Assembly (NCBI GenBank): GCA_019416065.1
Contig: DXYB01000016.1
Location: forward strand, 1-37,720
DNA from: Acidaminococcus sp.
GTDB lineage: Bacteria > Bacillota > Negativicutes > Acidaminococcales > Acidaminococcaceae
Length of the DNA stretch: 37,720 nucleotides
Direction of reading: 5' to 3'
Shown here: positions 1 through 7,996 of the stretch, piece by piece
Layout: each line of letters opens with the position of its first letter
Numbering within the stretch: the stretch's first letter is position 1
The notes under the pieces: model-generated
Databases searched by the model: none
The model's input: the letters and a program-made list of their open reading frames with translations, nothing else
What the model was told of the DNA's origin: nothing
Translations under genes and position numbers: made by a program

Positions 1-650
1 GCTGGGGCTGGGGTGGCCCGTACTGGGGCATTGGTCCTGGCTGGGGCTGGGGACCGTATTTTGGCGGCTACGGGTACCGGCATCACCATCATTATCATCA
101 TGGTTGGGGCGGCAGCATTGGCATTTCTCCAGGGATGGTTATGCCCCGAAATATGTATCGCGGCTACGTCAATAAACAGGGACAGGAAGTGATTCCACCC
201 CAATACAGTTATGTATCCGAGTTCTTTGGGGACTATGCCCTGTACCGGGATGACGGGCACTGGGGCATGTTAAATCGTAAGGGAGAAGTCAAAATTCCAG
301 CGGCCTACGATACCCTGTGGCCGTTTAGTAACGGCTTGGCTGCTTTTGCCGCAGATAAAAAATGGGGCTTTATCGGAGAAAATAACCAGGTTGTCATTCC
401 CAATCGTTTTGACCGTGTGACTAGCTTTTTGGAAGACAGGGCTACCGCTACGGAAAAGAAAAAGAGCGGAATTATCGATAAAAAGGGCAATCCGGTCGCA
501 CCGTTTAAAGAGGAGTATGTAGAAATGGGACCTTTAGCCGCCAACCGGGCCGCCTATCAAAGTAAAAAGACAGGAAAATGGGGCTATACCGATGAAAACG
601 GAAGCAGCGTCATTGCTCCTCAATACGACAAAGCAGGAGATTTTGATTGA
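1..650 (+). CDS. WG-repeat protein, 5' end outside the window
   Basis: The open frame runs in from the window edge (first full codon at base 3), so the gene is partial at its 5' end and the ATG at 135 is only an internal methionine. The visible N-terminal part is low complexity, rich in Trp, Gly and His (WGWGGPYWG, then a HHHHYHH cluster). It is followed by about five WG/KWG-type repeats with the pattern 'WG..N..G...IP..YD' (for example HWGMLNRKGE, KWGFIGENN and KWGYTDENG). WG repeats are thought to form small beta-structured ligand or protein contact modules in bacterial surface or periplasmic proteins; no enzyme activity is implied. The protein stops inside a repeat (YDKAGDFD), where the family usually continues with an 'EGLA' segment, so the C-terminus may be truncated. 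The function is unknown. Confidence 0.8.
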   Translation, partial: WGWGGPYWGIGPGWGWGPYFGGYGYRHHHHYHHGWGGSIGISPGMVMPRNMYRGYVNKQGQEVIPPQYSYVSEFFGDYALYRDDGHWGMLNRKGEVKIPAAYDTLWPFSNGLAAFAADKKWGFIGENNQVVIPNRFDRVTSFLEDRATATEKKKSGIIDKKGNPVAPFKEEYVEMGPLAANRAAYQSKKTGKWGYTDENGSSVIAPQYDKAGDFD

Positions 651-711
651 AGAGGGATTATAAAAATCTCTTGTTACCGTAGAAGTATAAAACAGAATTT
701 ATAAAATTTGA

Positions 712-757
712 TAAACTGGTAGATTTATAAAACGCATTTTATAAATCTACCAGTTTA
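712..757. promoter_or_regulatory. 21-bp perfect dyad, probable operator of the downstream ATPase gene
   Basis: Bases 712-732 and 737-757 are perfect reverse complements of 21 bp around a 4-base centre (cgca). The right arm overlaps the -35 region of the promoter just downstream. The core ATTTATAAAA occurs once more at about 698-706. There is no T-tract, and the position just upstream of a -10 element fits an operator better than a terminator. The binding protein is unknown. Confidence 0.6.
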
Positions 758-766
758 TGTTATACT
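738..766 (+). promoter_or_regulatory. Promoter of the first DUF4143 ATPase gene
   Basis: An extended -10 (TG at 758-759, then TATACT at 761-766) lies 17 bp after a weak -35 (TTTATA, 738-743). It sits 22 bases before the start codon and overlaps the 21-bp dyad, which suggests repression of this gene. Confidence 0.5.
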
Positions 767-788
767 ATACGCAGAAAGGGATGAGAGC

Positions 789-1991
789 ATGCTGGATAGA
801 CCTATGTATTTACAACAATTAATTCGCTTGCGGGACAAAAATGTGATTAAAGTCATCACAGGGGTTAGGCGTTGTGGAAAGTCTACCTTACTGCTTCTTT
901 TTAGGGATTATTTAAAACAGAAAGCAAAAATTCCTGATAGCCGCTTGCTTTTCGTGAATCTGGAAAGTGGGGATTTTCGGCATCTGCAGACAGCGGATTC
1001 CCTTTACCAGTATGTAGAACAACACCTGGTCCCCGATCAGATGAATTATGTGTTTTTAGATGAAGTACAAACTATCCCGGATTTTCAAAAGGCGGTAGAC
1101 TGGCTGTATACCAAGAAAAATACGGATCTATATATCACCGGTTCCAATGCTTACCTGCTTTCTGGGGAACTCGCTACTTTTTTATCCGGTCGCTATGTGG
1201 AAATTAAGATGCTCCCCTTGTCCTTTGCGGAATATGTGACGGCGTTTCCTGAGCCACGTAATCTGCCCAAGGTGTACGGACAATATTTGTTAAATAGTTC
1301 GTTTCCTGGGGCTTTAGAATTTACAAACCGGCAGGACACTTTAGCTTATTTGGAAGGCATTTATAACACCATTCTTGTCAAAGATATTGCCACACGAAAA
1401 AAAATTGCCGATATTTCCCAACTGCAAAACCTATTGGAGTTTATGTTTGATAATATTGGCAATCTTTGCTCTTCCAGAAAAATTTCCCGTACCATGACCA
1501 GCGCAGGGCGAAAGATTTCTGTTCCTACGGTAGATTCCTATTTGACTGCACTGACGGAGAGTTTTATCTTATACAAATCAGACCGGTACGATATTAAAGG
1601 CAAAGAACGTCTCCAGTCCGGTGGCAAATATTACGGTGTGGATATGGGATTGCGGTATTTTCTTTTAGGTTCCAAGGATACCGATCAGGGGCATGTCCTA
1701 GAAAATGTTGTTTATTTAGAGCTCTTGCGCCGGGGATATGAAGTCTTTGTAGGTAAGAATGAAGATGCAGAAGTTGATTTTATTACGTTGAGAGATGGAA
1801 GAAAACAATATATGCAAGTCTCCCAAAGTGTCATGGACCCCCATACTCTCAAAAGGGAATTGCGCCCCTTGGAGACAATTCAAGACCATTATCCCAAAAT
1901 CTTGCTTACCATGGATTACCTTCCACTGGGAGATTTTAATGGTATTCGGCAATACAATGTGCTGGAGTGGTTGTGTGAAAATAGTATTTAA
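789..1991 (+). CDS. AAA ATPase with C-terminal DUF4143 domain (QVS subfamily)
   Basis: This 400-residue protein has the layout of the AAA_14 plus DUF4143 family: Walker A GVRRCGKST (residues 25-33), Walker B YVFLDE (87-92), a TGSN sensor-like segment and an LSGR motif. The C-terminal part carries EVDF (E328, D330) followed by QVS (343-345), where nuclease-like members have E-x-K. The QVS form is common in one branch of this family, so the domain is probably not a nuclease here. These ATPases are widespread and often multicopy, and their role is poorly known. The start is chosen because AAAGGG lies just upstream. The gene stands alone between a dyad-controlled promoter and a stem-loop. Confidence 0.85.
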   Translation: MLDRPMYLQQLIRLRDKNVIKVITGVRRCGKSTLLLLFRDYLKQKAKIPDSRLLFVNLESGDFRHLQTADSLYQYVEQHLVPDQMNYVFLDEVQTIPDFQKAVDWLYTKKNTDLYITGSNAYLLSGELATFLSGRYVEIKMLPLSFAEYVTAFPEPRNLPKVYGQYLLNSSFPGALEFTNRQDTLAYLEGIYNTILVKDIATRKKIADISQLQNLLEFMFDNIGNLCSSRKISRTMTSAGRKISVPTVDSYLTALTESFILYKSDRYDIKGKERLQSGGKYYGVDMGLRYFLLGSKDTDQGHVLENVVYLELLRRGYEVFVGKNEDAEVDFITLRDGRKQYMQVSQSVMDPHTLKRELRPLETIQDHYPKILLTMDYLPLGDFNGIRQYNVLEWLCENSI

Positions 1992-2000
1992 GAACCAACA

Positions 2001-2036
2001 AGAGTCGGCAACGGTTGTACAACTATTGCCGACTCT
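2001..2036. terminator. Stem-loop after the first ATPase gene
   Basis: AGAGTCGGCAA (2001-2011) pairs perfectly with TTGCCGACTCT (2026-2036), and the loop holds a second dyad, GTTGTACAAC (2014-2023). No U-tract follows, so this is either a weak or factor-dependent terminator or a 3' stabilising structure. Confidence 0.5.
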
Positions 2037-2164
2037 ATGACTATAAACAAATAAATGAAAAAATGTAATAAAATCAACGAAAATGTTAATTTTATCGCCT
2101 GTTTTACATGTAAAAAAATACTTTGTCCGACACGTCCGCAACACAAAAACAAAGCAGAATTTGC

Positions 2165-2193
2165 AAGACAGAAAGCGTAAAATATGGTACTAT
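2165..2193 (+). promoter_or_regulatory. Probable promoter of the dipeptidase-transporter operon
   Basis: TACTAT (2188-2193) has an upstream TG (extended -10) and lies 17 bp after AAGACA (2165-2170, four of six matches to TTGACA). About 60 bp further upstream is a 14-bp palindrome, TTTTACATGTAAAA (2102-2115), that could be a regulator site. This is called from the consensus only. Confidence 0.4.
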
Positions 2194-2271
2194 ATTTTAT
2201 ATAAAAGGCGGAAGTTTCACGTGAAAAAACTGAAAATTTCAACAAGTCGCAACGAATAAGGAGGGCATGCC

Positions 2272-3624
2272 ATGACACCAGAGCAGAAAACCATGTATTA
2301 TGAGAAAATGGAAGAAAATTTCCCGGCGTTTTTGCGGGATATGGAAGCACTGGTCGCGATCCCCAGTTATCTGGAAGAGGATACGTACCCAAAGGTACCG
2401 GCGATCCAAAAAGTACTGCGGGAAACGCTGGCACGCATGGAAGGCATGGGATTTCGTACCTTTGAGGATCCAGAAGGCTATTACGGCTATGCAGAAATTG
2501 GGGAAGGAGAAAAACTCATCGGAGTGCTGGGGCATCTGGACGTAGTGCCGCCGGGATTGCGGGACGACTGGAAATCGGATCCTTTTACGGTGACCTATCG
2601 GGATGGCAGGGCCTATGGCCGTGGGGTACAGGACGATAAAGGCCCGACGCTGGCAGCTATTTATGGGTGCAAAACACTTTTGGACTGCGGGTTTAAGCCA
2701 ACGTATCGCCTACGCTTTATTTTTGGCACAGATGAAGAAAATCTTTGGCGCGGAATTAAAAAATACATGGAAAAAGAAGAAAAGCCCTCTTTCGGATTTA
2801 CACCGGACTCCGTGTTCCCCCTTATTTATGCGGAAAAAGGCGTGCTGGATTTGATGCTCCATGCAAAAAATGAAAGCGCTATGACATTTAAAGCTGGTGA
2901 TGCCTATAATGTGGTGCCATCCTATGTGAAGGCTCCTGATTCTGCGGCCTTAGAATCTGCATTACAGCATCTCCATTATGATTATCGCAAAGAAGAAGAT
3001 GGCAACCTGGGAATTTTGGGTAAGAGCATCCATGCCAAAGATGCGGAATTGGGTGTTAATGCGATTCATCGGTATCTATTGGCACTGGATGCCATGGGAC
3101 ATCCTACCAAATCATCCCGTTTTGTTAAGGAATGCCTGGACGGACATAAATTTGCAGAGCCCATCTTTGGTGCGGTCAAGGACGCAGCTTCCGGTGAGCT
3201 AAAGTTCAACGTAGGGAAGATTGAACTGACGCCAGAAGAAGAGACGCTATTTGTGGATATGCGGATCCCCGTAACCTATCCCAAAGAAAAGGCAGTGGAA
3301 GCACTGAAACAAAAAGCGGCGGAGTATGGCTTTACCTATGAAGAATTTGACTGGCTGCCACCTGTGTATTTACCGCTAACTTCTCCCATTATCAAGAAAT
3401 TAATAGCCTCCTACCAGGAAGCAACGGGTGATATGACCAGTGTCCCCATCAGCAGTGGCGGTGCTACTTACGCCCGGGCCATGGATAACTGCGTAGCCTT
3501 TGGCGCGATTTTGCCCGGCGTGGAAAAAAGCGAGCATATGCCCAACGAAAATATGGTGGTGGAAGAGTTCAAAACCGCTATAAAAATTTACATCCATACA
3601 TTTTTTAATTTCAATGCAGACTAA
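2272..3624 (+). CDS. M20-family metal-dependent dipeptidase (PepV/Sapep type)
   Basis: The 450-residue protein is predicted to hydrolyse dipeptides in the cytoplasm using two metal ions. Expected M20 ligands are visible: GHLDVVP (H88, D90), GVQDDKGP (D121/D122), GTDEEN (E155, E156), TPDS (D179) and SEHMPNE (H422). Order, spacing and length match the PepV group of peptidases. A strong GGAGG lies just upstream of the ATG. A YfcC-type transporter gene follows after 36 bases in the same direction, so the two probably form an operon that imports and cleaves peptides or exchanges amino acids. The exact substrate cannot be read from sequence; PepV-like and Sapep-like enzymes are hard to separate this way. 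Confidence 0.9.
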   Translation: MTPEQKTMYYEKMEENFPAFLRDMEALVAIPSYLEEDTYPKVPAIQKVLRETLARMEGMGFRTFEDPEGYYGYAEIGEGEKLIGVLGHLDVVPPGLRDDWKSDPFTVTYRDGRAYGRGVQDDKGPTLAAIYGCKTLLDCGFKPTYRLRFIFGTDEENLWRGIKKYMEKEEKPSFGFTPDSVFPLIYAEKGVLDLMLHAKNESAMTFKAGDAYNVVPSYVKAPDSAALESALQHLHYDYRKEEDGNLGILGKSIHAKDAELGVNAIHRYLLALDAMGHPTKSSRFVKECLDGHKFAEPIFGAVKDAASGELKFNVGKIELTPEEETLFVDMRIPVTYPKEKAVEALKQKAAEYGFTYEEFDWLPPVYLPLTSPIIKKLIASYQEATGDMTSVPISSGGATYARAMDNCVAFGAILPGVEKSEHMPNENMVVEEFKTAIKIYIHTFFNFNAD

Positions 3625-3660
3625 TTACCAGGGGATATCTTTTTGAAAGGAGCGAGGTTT

Positions 3661-5220
3661 ATGGCAGAACAGGGAGTAAAGAAGAAAAAACAAATGTTAA
3701 GTTCGTATTCCATCGTGTTCCTAGTATTGGTGTTTGTAACCATCCTCACTTGGTTTGTTCCCCAATCTGTTGTTGTAAAATCTGGCAGTACCAAAGAGAT
3801 TATCTATAATGCGATTATGGTGGATGGGAAAGTCTTGCAAGGCCAAGGCTTGCAACCCATGGGGTTGTGGGATCTTCTCATGGCGCCGGTAAAAGGATTC
3901 GTAAAAGCGGCTCCGGTAGGATTTGCCATTCTCATGGCCGGCGCCTTTTTGCACTTAATGAATTACGTAGGGGCCATGAACTCCGCCATTGGATGGCTGA
4001 TTGACCGGTTTACTGGCAAGACGCTGATCATTGTGCTGATGTTTGTGTCCGCTCTATTTGGTTCTGTCTATGGCCTGTGGGAAGAGATTCCTGCCTATTC
4101 CATGGTGGTGGTACCACTGTTTGTCCTGGCGGGCTACGATGTGATCACCGGAATCGGAGTGCTTTTCGTGGGAGCCACCGCCGGAAATATGGCCAGTGTG
4201 GTGAATCCGTTTTCTATTGGTGCCGCAGTGGGTGCTATCGGAACAGATGGCCTATCCATGGGTAGTGGTATGGTGCTGCGTATTGTGATTTTCTTCGTAC
4301 TGTATCTAGTGGGGCTTGGGCTTATGCTCCGCTATGCTAGCATGGTCAAAAAAGACCCCACCAAATCCATTGTGTACGGCATGGGGGTAAAAACCCTGGT
4401 GGACGAAAAACATAAAATGGAAGAATTCACTCCCCGTAAAGCCTGGTCCATTGCCCTGTTGGTGCTTATCATCCTGGCCCTTGTTTGTGGCTATATGCCC
4501 TGGGATTCCATTAAATTTTCCGATGGCAGCACCATGAAAGACCTCGTCAATCTGCCCTTCCGTTCTCTGGAAAATATTCCCTTCCTGGGTAATTTCTTCG
4601 GGGCGGGACATTATACGGAATTCGGCGACTGGTATTTTGATGAATTTGCTTTTGTCTTCTTTGTGGGGGCGTTGCTGCTGGGAACCATTAATAAAATCCC
4701 AGAACCAGAGTTTGTGCGTGAATTTGTAGCGGGGGCTCGCGAAATGTTGGGCGTCGTCCTGGTGCTTACCGTTGCCAATGGAATTTCTGTGATGATGGGA
4801 AGCAAAACAGCAGGTATGTCCGTTACCTTTGTGTATTGGATTCAAAATGCTCTGTCCGGGGTACCAGGGTGGGCCTTTGCTATTGCGGCGGCCGCCGCTT
4901 ATATGGGGATTGGTTTCTTTATGCAGTCCACCAGTGGCGTGGCTGGCATCACGATGCCGATTCTAGGCGCTGTGGCCTATGCCCTGTTCCAGTCCGCACC
5001 CATTGGTTCTACCGGAGGACAGATTATGCTGCTTTCCGCCTTTACCATCGGCTTAAACTTTACCTCAGCCATCTATCCCAGCGCTACCAATATGGGAACA
5101 CTGGAAATTTATCAAATTCCCTATGATACCTATCTTTCCTTCATGCTAAAAATTGATATCATTCTGCTGGTTGTGGGTGTGGCCGTCTTGTCCATAGCCC
5201 CGATGATAGGGTTACTATGA
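3661..5220 (+). CDS. YfcC/DcuC-like amino acid or C4-dicarboxylate transporter
   Basis: This 519-residue integral membrane protein resembles the YfcC branch of the anaerobic C4-dicarboxylate/arginine-ornithine carrier family (PF03606). The N-terminus is Lys-rich (VKKKK) and is followed by a hydrophobic helix ending in WFVP, typical of this family. About 12 hydrophobic segments follow, with conserved-looking loops such as NPFSIGAA and QSTSGVAG. I use the ATG at 3661 rather than the in-frame TTG at 3643 because AAAGGAG (3646-3652) is correctly spaced for the ATG and lies inside the longer reading. It is paired with the dipeptidase gene upstream, so amino acids or small peptides are likelier substrates than dicarboxylates. 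A stem-loop follows. Confidence 0.85.
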   Translation: MAEQGVKKKKQMLSSYSIVFLVLVFVTILTWFVPQSVVVKSGSTKEIIYNAIMVDGKVLQGQGLQPMGLWDLLMAPVKGFVKAAPVGFAILMAGAFLHLMNYVGAMNSAIGWLIDRFTGKTLIIVLMFVSALFGSVYGLWEEIPAYSMVVVPLFVLAGYDVITGIGVLFVGATAGNMASVVNPFSIGAAVGAIGTDGLSMGSGMVLRIVIFFVLYLVGLGLMLRYASMVKKDPTKSIVYGMGVKTLVDEKHKMEEFTPRKAWSIALLVLIILALVCGYMPWDSIKFSDGSTMKDLVNLPFRSLENIPFLGNFFGAGHYTEFGDWYFDEFAFVFFVGALLLGTINKIPEPEFVREFVAGAREMLGVVLVLTVANGISVMMGSKTAGMSVTFVYWIQNALSGVPGWAFAIAAAAAYMGIGFFMQSTSGVAGITMPILGAVAYALFQSAPIGSTGGQIMLLSAFTIGLNFTSAIYPSATNMGTLEIYQIPYDTYLSFMLKIDIILLVVGVAVLSIAPMIGLL

Positions 5221-5306
5221 TGGGATTTCTATGGGAATCTAACTAGAAAGAAGCAGACGGTGATCTCCATAATTTATGATCATCCTGCCACAGAAAAACA
5301 TATAAA

Positions 5307-5344
5307 AAGGGTCATCAAAGATTGCACCACCTTTGGTGGCCCTT
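5307..5344 (+). terminator. Stem-loop terminator after the YfcC-like gene
   Basis: AAGGGTCATCAAAG (5307-5320) pairs with CTTTGGTGGCCCTT (5331-5344), counting two G-U pairs, around a 10-base loop. The following ccttgtta is only moderately U-rich. Apart from this hairpin and the next promoter, I see nothing in 5221-5492. Confidence 0.55.
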
Positions 5345-5395
5345 CCTTGTTATTGGGAGAAAGAATTGAGAGATAGCATAAGCTGAAACAATTGC

Positions 5396-5446
5396 TGATT
5401 TCGTGTAAAAAACGACTAAAAACATTTATTGATTTCGTGCTATAAT
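5396..5446 (+). promoter_or_regulatory. Promoter of the second DUF4143 ATPase gene with a repeated TGATTTCGTG element
   Basis: A perfect extended -10 (TG at 5438-5439, TATAAT at 5441-5446) lies 47 bases before the start codon and has no good -35. The decamer TGATTTCGTG occurs at 5396-5405 and again at 5430-5439, a 34-bp offset, with the second copy abutting the -10. The repeats could be a regulator site. Confidence 0.45.
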
Positions 5447-5492
5447 AGAGAAAAACATTTTCTTATTTGTGTAATTTGGATGAGGGACGGGT

Positions 5493-6845
5493 ATGATTTT
5501 TCGCAGAAAAGTATACGATCAATTGCTGGCTTGGAAAAAATTGAGTGCAGGTTCTACCGCTGTTTTATTGGAAGGTGCCCGTCGTGTAGGAAAAAGCACG
5601 GTGATGGAAGCGTTTGCGCAGCGGGAATATGATGATTACTTGCTGCTGGATTTTGCCCGGGAGTCCCAGGATATTAAGGACAATTTCCGAGAGAACCTAC
5701 AGGATTTAGATGCCTTTTTCCGTAATCTTTTCTTACTGAAAGGAAAATCCTTACGGGGCAAGCGTTGTGCCATCATTTTTGATGAGGTACAGCTTTTCCC
5801 AGAAGCACGGCAGGCCATTAAATATTTGGTTGCAGATGGACGGTATGATTATCTGGAAACCGGTTCTCTGATTTCTATCCGGAAGAATGTACAAAACATC
5901 CTGATTCCTTCAGAAGAATACCGGATCAAGATGTTCCCTATGGATTTTGAAGAGTATTTATGGGCGATGGGAGATACCGTCACAGCGCCTGTACTTTATG
6001 ACGCTTTCCAAAAGAAACAGCCTCTAGGAGAGCATGTGCACCGGACGATTATGAAAAAATTCCGTACCTATATGGCTGTAGGCGGGATGCCGCAGGCTGT
6101 AGCAGGGCTTGTGGACGGGAAGGATTATGAACAACTGGATTTTGTGAAGCGGAATATTCTGGATTTGTATGAGGAAGACCTGGCCAAATATGATCAGGAG
6201 AACCGGGAAAAAGCGTCCATTGTATTTCGCACGATTCCAGAACAACTGGAACATAAAAATTCCCATTTTCGGCTTTCTTTATTGGAAAAAAATGCTCGCT
6301 ACCGAAATTATATGGATGCGGTCTCTTTTATTGCGGAAGCGATGATAGGCAATGAGTGTATTCATGTTACCGCACCTGATCCAGCAATGGAATTGTTTGC
6401 AGATAGAAGTAATTTTAAATTATATATGGGGGATACGGGCCTTTTAGTGACGCAATGCATGCGCAGCGACGCCCATACAGGAAGCGCACTATATAAAGCA
6501 CTGATTACAGGGCGCCTGGGGATTAACGAAGGTATGCTCATGGAAAATATAGTAGCCCAGATGTTGCGTGCCAATGGGCACAGACTTTACTTTCATGAGT
6601 TTAAATACCAGCCTGTTGGAACGCTTCGGGAAAAAACCTATGAAATTGATTTTTTGCTGGTGCGCAACAAAAAAATCTGCCCTTTGGAAGTGAAATCTTC
6701 CGGGTATCAGGCCCATAAATCGTTCGATTACTTGAAAGAAAAATATCCAGTGAAAATGGAAGAACGGTATATTCTCTATACTAAGGATTTGCAGCGGAAA
6801 GACGATGTCGTGTTTTTGCCGCTATATATGGCGATGTGTCTTTAA
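5493..6845 (+). CDS. AAA ATPase with C-terminal DUF4143 domain (intact E-x-D...E-x-K)
   Basis: The 450-residue protein belongs to the same broad AAA_14/DUF4143 family as the gene at 789 but is clearly divergent from it. Walker A is GARRVGKST (residues 28-36), and Walker B is AIIFDEVQ (around residue 90). The C-terminal domain ends with EIDF (E384, D386) and LEVKS (E399, K401), the pattern expected of a PD-(D/E)XK nuclease-like fold. The start ATG follows GGGACGG. It is monocistronic, with its own extended -10 promoter, and converges on a LysR gene. Biological role is unknown; DNA binding or cleavage is possible from the motifs but unproven. Confidence 0.85.
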   Translation: MIFRRKVYDQLLAWKKLSAGSTAVLLEGARRVGKSTVMEAFAQREYDDYLLLDFARESQDIKDNFRENLQDLDAFFRNLFLLKGKSLRGKRCAIIFDEVQLFPEARQAIKYLVADGRYDYLETGSLISIRKNVQNILIPSEEYRIKMFPMDFEEYLWAMGDTVTAPVLYDAFQKKQPLGEHVHRTIMKKFRTYMAVGGMPQAVAGLVDGKDYEQLDFVKRNILDLYEEDLAKYDQENREKASIVFRTIPEQLEHKNSHFRLSLLEKNARYRNYMDAVSFIAEAMIGNECIHVTAPDPAMELFADRSNFKLYMGDTGLLVTQCMRSDAHTGSALYKALITGRLGINEGMLMENIVAQMLRANGHRLYFHEFKYQPVGTLREKTYEIDFLLVRNKKICPLEVKSSGYQAHKSFDYLKEKYPVKMEERYILYTKDLQRKDDVVFLPLYMAMCL

Positions 6846-6861
6846 AGAAAATGAGAAAAAA

Positions 6862-7854
6862 CTATACCTCCTGCCGACGTTCCACCAGGTTCTGGTGGAA
6901 CGTTTCGTTTACGGTATCTTTGTAACGAACCAGTTCTTCCCGGATCATGGACTTCATGGCCTGAGCGTAGTCCGGCAATGGATTGTCTTTCAACGTCACA
7001 AGGCTGATTGTTGTGGGTAAAATATCATTGGTCAATTTGGCGACCTGGGGAAGTCCCAGCGAGAGGGGCAAGCTCTCATAGGCCATGTACAAATAAAGCG
7101 GCGTGAGAATGCTCACTCCATAAGAAGAAAGGGATAACATCAACCGCTGGTTGTTGGTTTCTAAGAGATAATGGGGATAAACGGTGTGGGTGATAAAAAG
7201 TTGATCCACAGCCTGGCGGATTCGGTTGCCTGTAGGGCGATGGAAAAAGGGCAGGTCCTGAATTTCCAATAGATCCACGCCATTTTTTAAATAGCGATGT
7301 AAATCTTTTTCTCCGGTGTCCGGGCGATGCCACGTTAATAAGTCCGCATTCAGGCTGCAGCAGAGATGTTCTTCCAGGACGGGCTCAATGTTAAGATCCC
7401 GAGCTTCCGGCACATTGACCGCTAGGCACAGGTCTATCTGGTGCTGCCGCAGCATGTCCAGCAGCCGGTCGCTGTTATATTCTCTCAGCAAAATTTCAAT
7501 TTGAGGATACTTACGATGGTACCGCTCCCAAATATTGGCAAAAAAGGCTTCCGCCCGCTGCCGGGAAATCCCTAGCCGCAATTCCCCGTGATGATCCTTG
7601 ACCAAATCCGCAAAGCGTGCGGTCATTTGGTTTTCCTCGTGCAAAATGCGCTCCACATAAAATAGCATGGCTTTTCCGGCCGGCGTTAGGCGCAGCGTTG
7701 GCTTGCGGTCAAAGAGCTGGACACCGTACTGTTCTTCCAGGCGCTTGATATGGGCGCTGAGGGACTGCTGGCTGAGAAAAAGTTTTTCAGCGGCTCGGGA
7801 AATATTTCCTTCTTTGGCCACCGCAACGAAATATTCAAATCCCAATAAACTCAT
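6862..7854 (-). CDS. LysR-type transcriptional regulator
   Basis: This 330-residue protein has an N-terminal winged helix-turn-helix of the LysR family (residues about 1-60, with NISRAAEKLFLSQQSLS as the recognition region) and a C-terminal effector-binding domain. GGGAGGT lies just before the ATG. The gene is divergent from the aldolase-like/dehydrogenase-like pair at 7997-9961, which is the usual arrangement for a LysR regulator and its target operon, so it probably senses the substrate of that pathway. The shared 142-bp intergenic region holds a partial dyad (TAGAGTA-N3-TACTGTT). The inducer is unknown. Confidence 0.9.
   Translation of the reverse strand: MSLLGFEYFVAVAKEGNISRAAEKLFLSQQSLSAHIKRLEEQYGVQLFDRKPTLRLTPAGKAMLFYVERILHEENQMTARFADLVKDHHGELRLGISRQRAEAFFANIWERYHRKYPQIEILLREYNSDRLLDMLRQHQIDLCLAVNVPEARDLNIEPVLEEHLCCSLNADLLTWHRPDTGEKDLHRYLKNGVDLLEIQDLPFFHRPTGNRIRQAVDQLFITHTVYPHYLLETNNQRLMLSLSSYGVSILTPLYLYMAYESLPLSLGLPQVAKLTNDILPTTISLVTLKDNPLPDYAQAMKSMIREELVRYKDTVNETFHQNLVERRQEV
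6877..6903. terminator. 12-bp perfect hairpin inside the 3' end of the LysR gene
   Basis: ACGTTCCACCAG (6877-6888) and CTGGTGGAACGT (6892-6903) are perfectly complementary with a 3-base loop. On the plus strand TTTCGTTT follows. It lies between convergent genes and within the last codons of the minus-strand LysR gene, so it may stop read-through from the ATPase gene. Confidence 0.45.
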
Positions 7855-7892
7855 ATCTACCTCCCAATTTACAATAGAAAGACTGTCAATAA

Positions 7893-7909
7893 TAGAGTAA
7901 AATACTGTT
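7893..7909. promoter_or_regulatory. Candidate LysR box between divergent genes
   Basis: TAGAGTA-aaa-TACTGTT is an imperfect 7-3-7 dyad (five of seven pairs) placed between the LysR gene and the aldolase-like gene. It closely resembles a perfect dyad, TAGAGTA-gta-TACTCTA, at 25554-25570. Assignment to the neighbouring LysR protein is inference. Confidence 0.35.
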
Positions 7910-7996
7910 TTTCAATTGTTTTCCTCCATGATACCATAGAACTGGTAAAAGAGAAATCGTGTAAGACCAGCGGGATAGAGAAAGAAGGATGTCAGT

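Noticed and set aside
2102..2115. TTTTACATGTAAAA palindrome as a known regulator box
   Set aside because: The palindrome is real, but I cannot tie it to a specific regulator, so it is mentioned only with the dipeptidase promoter.
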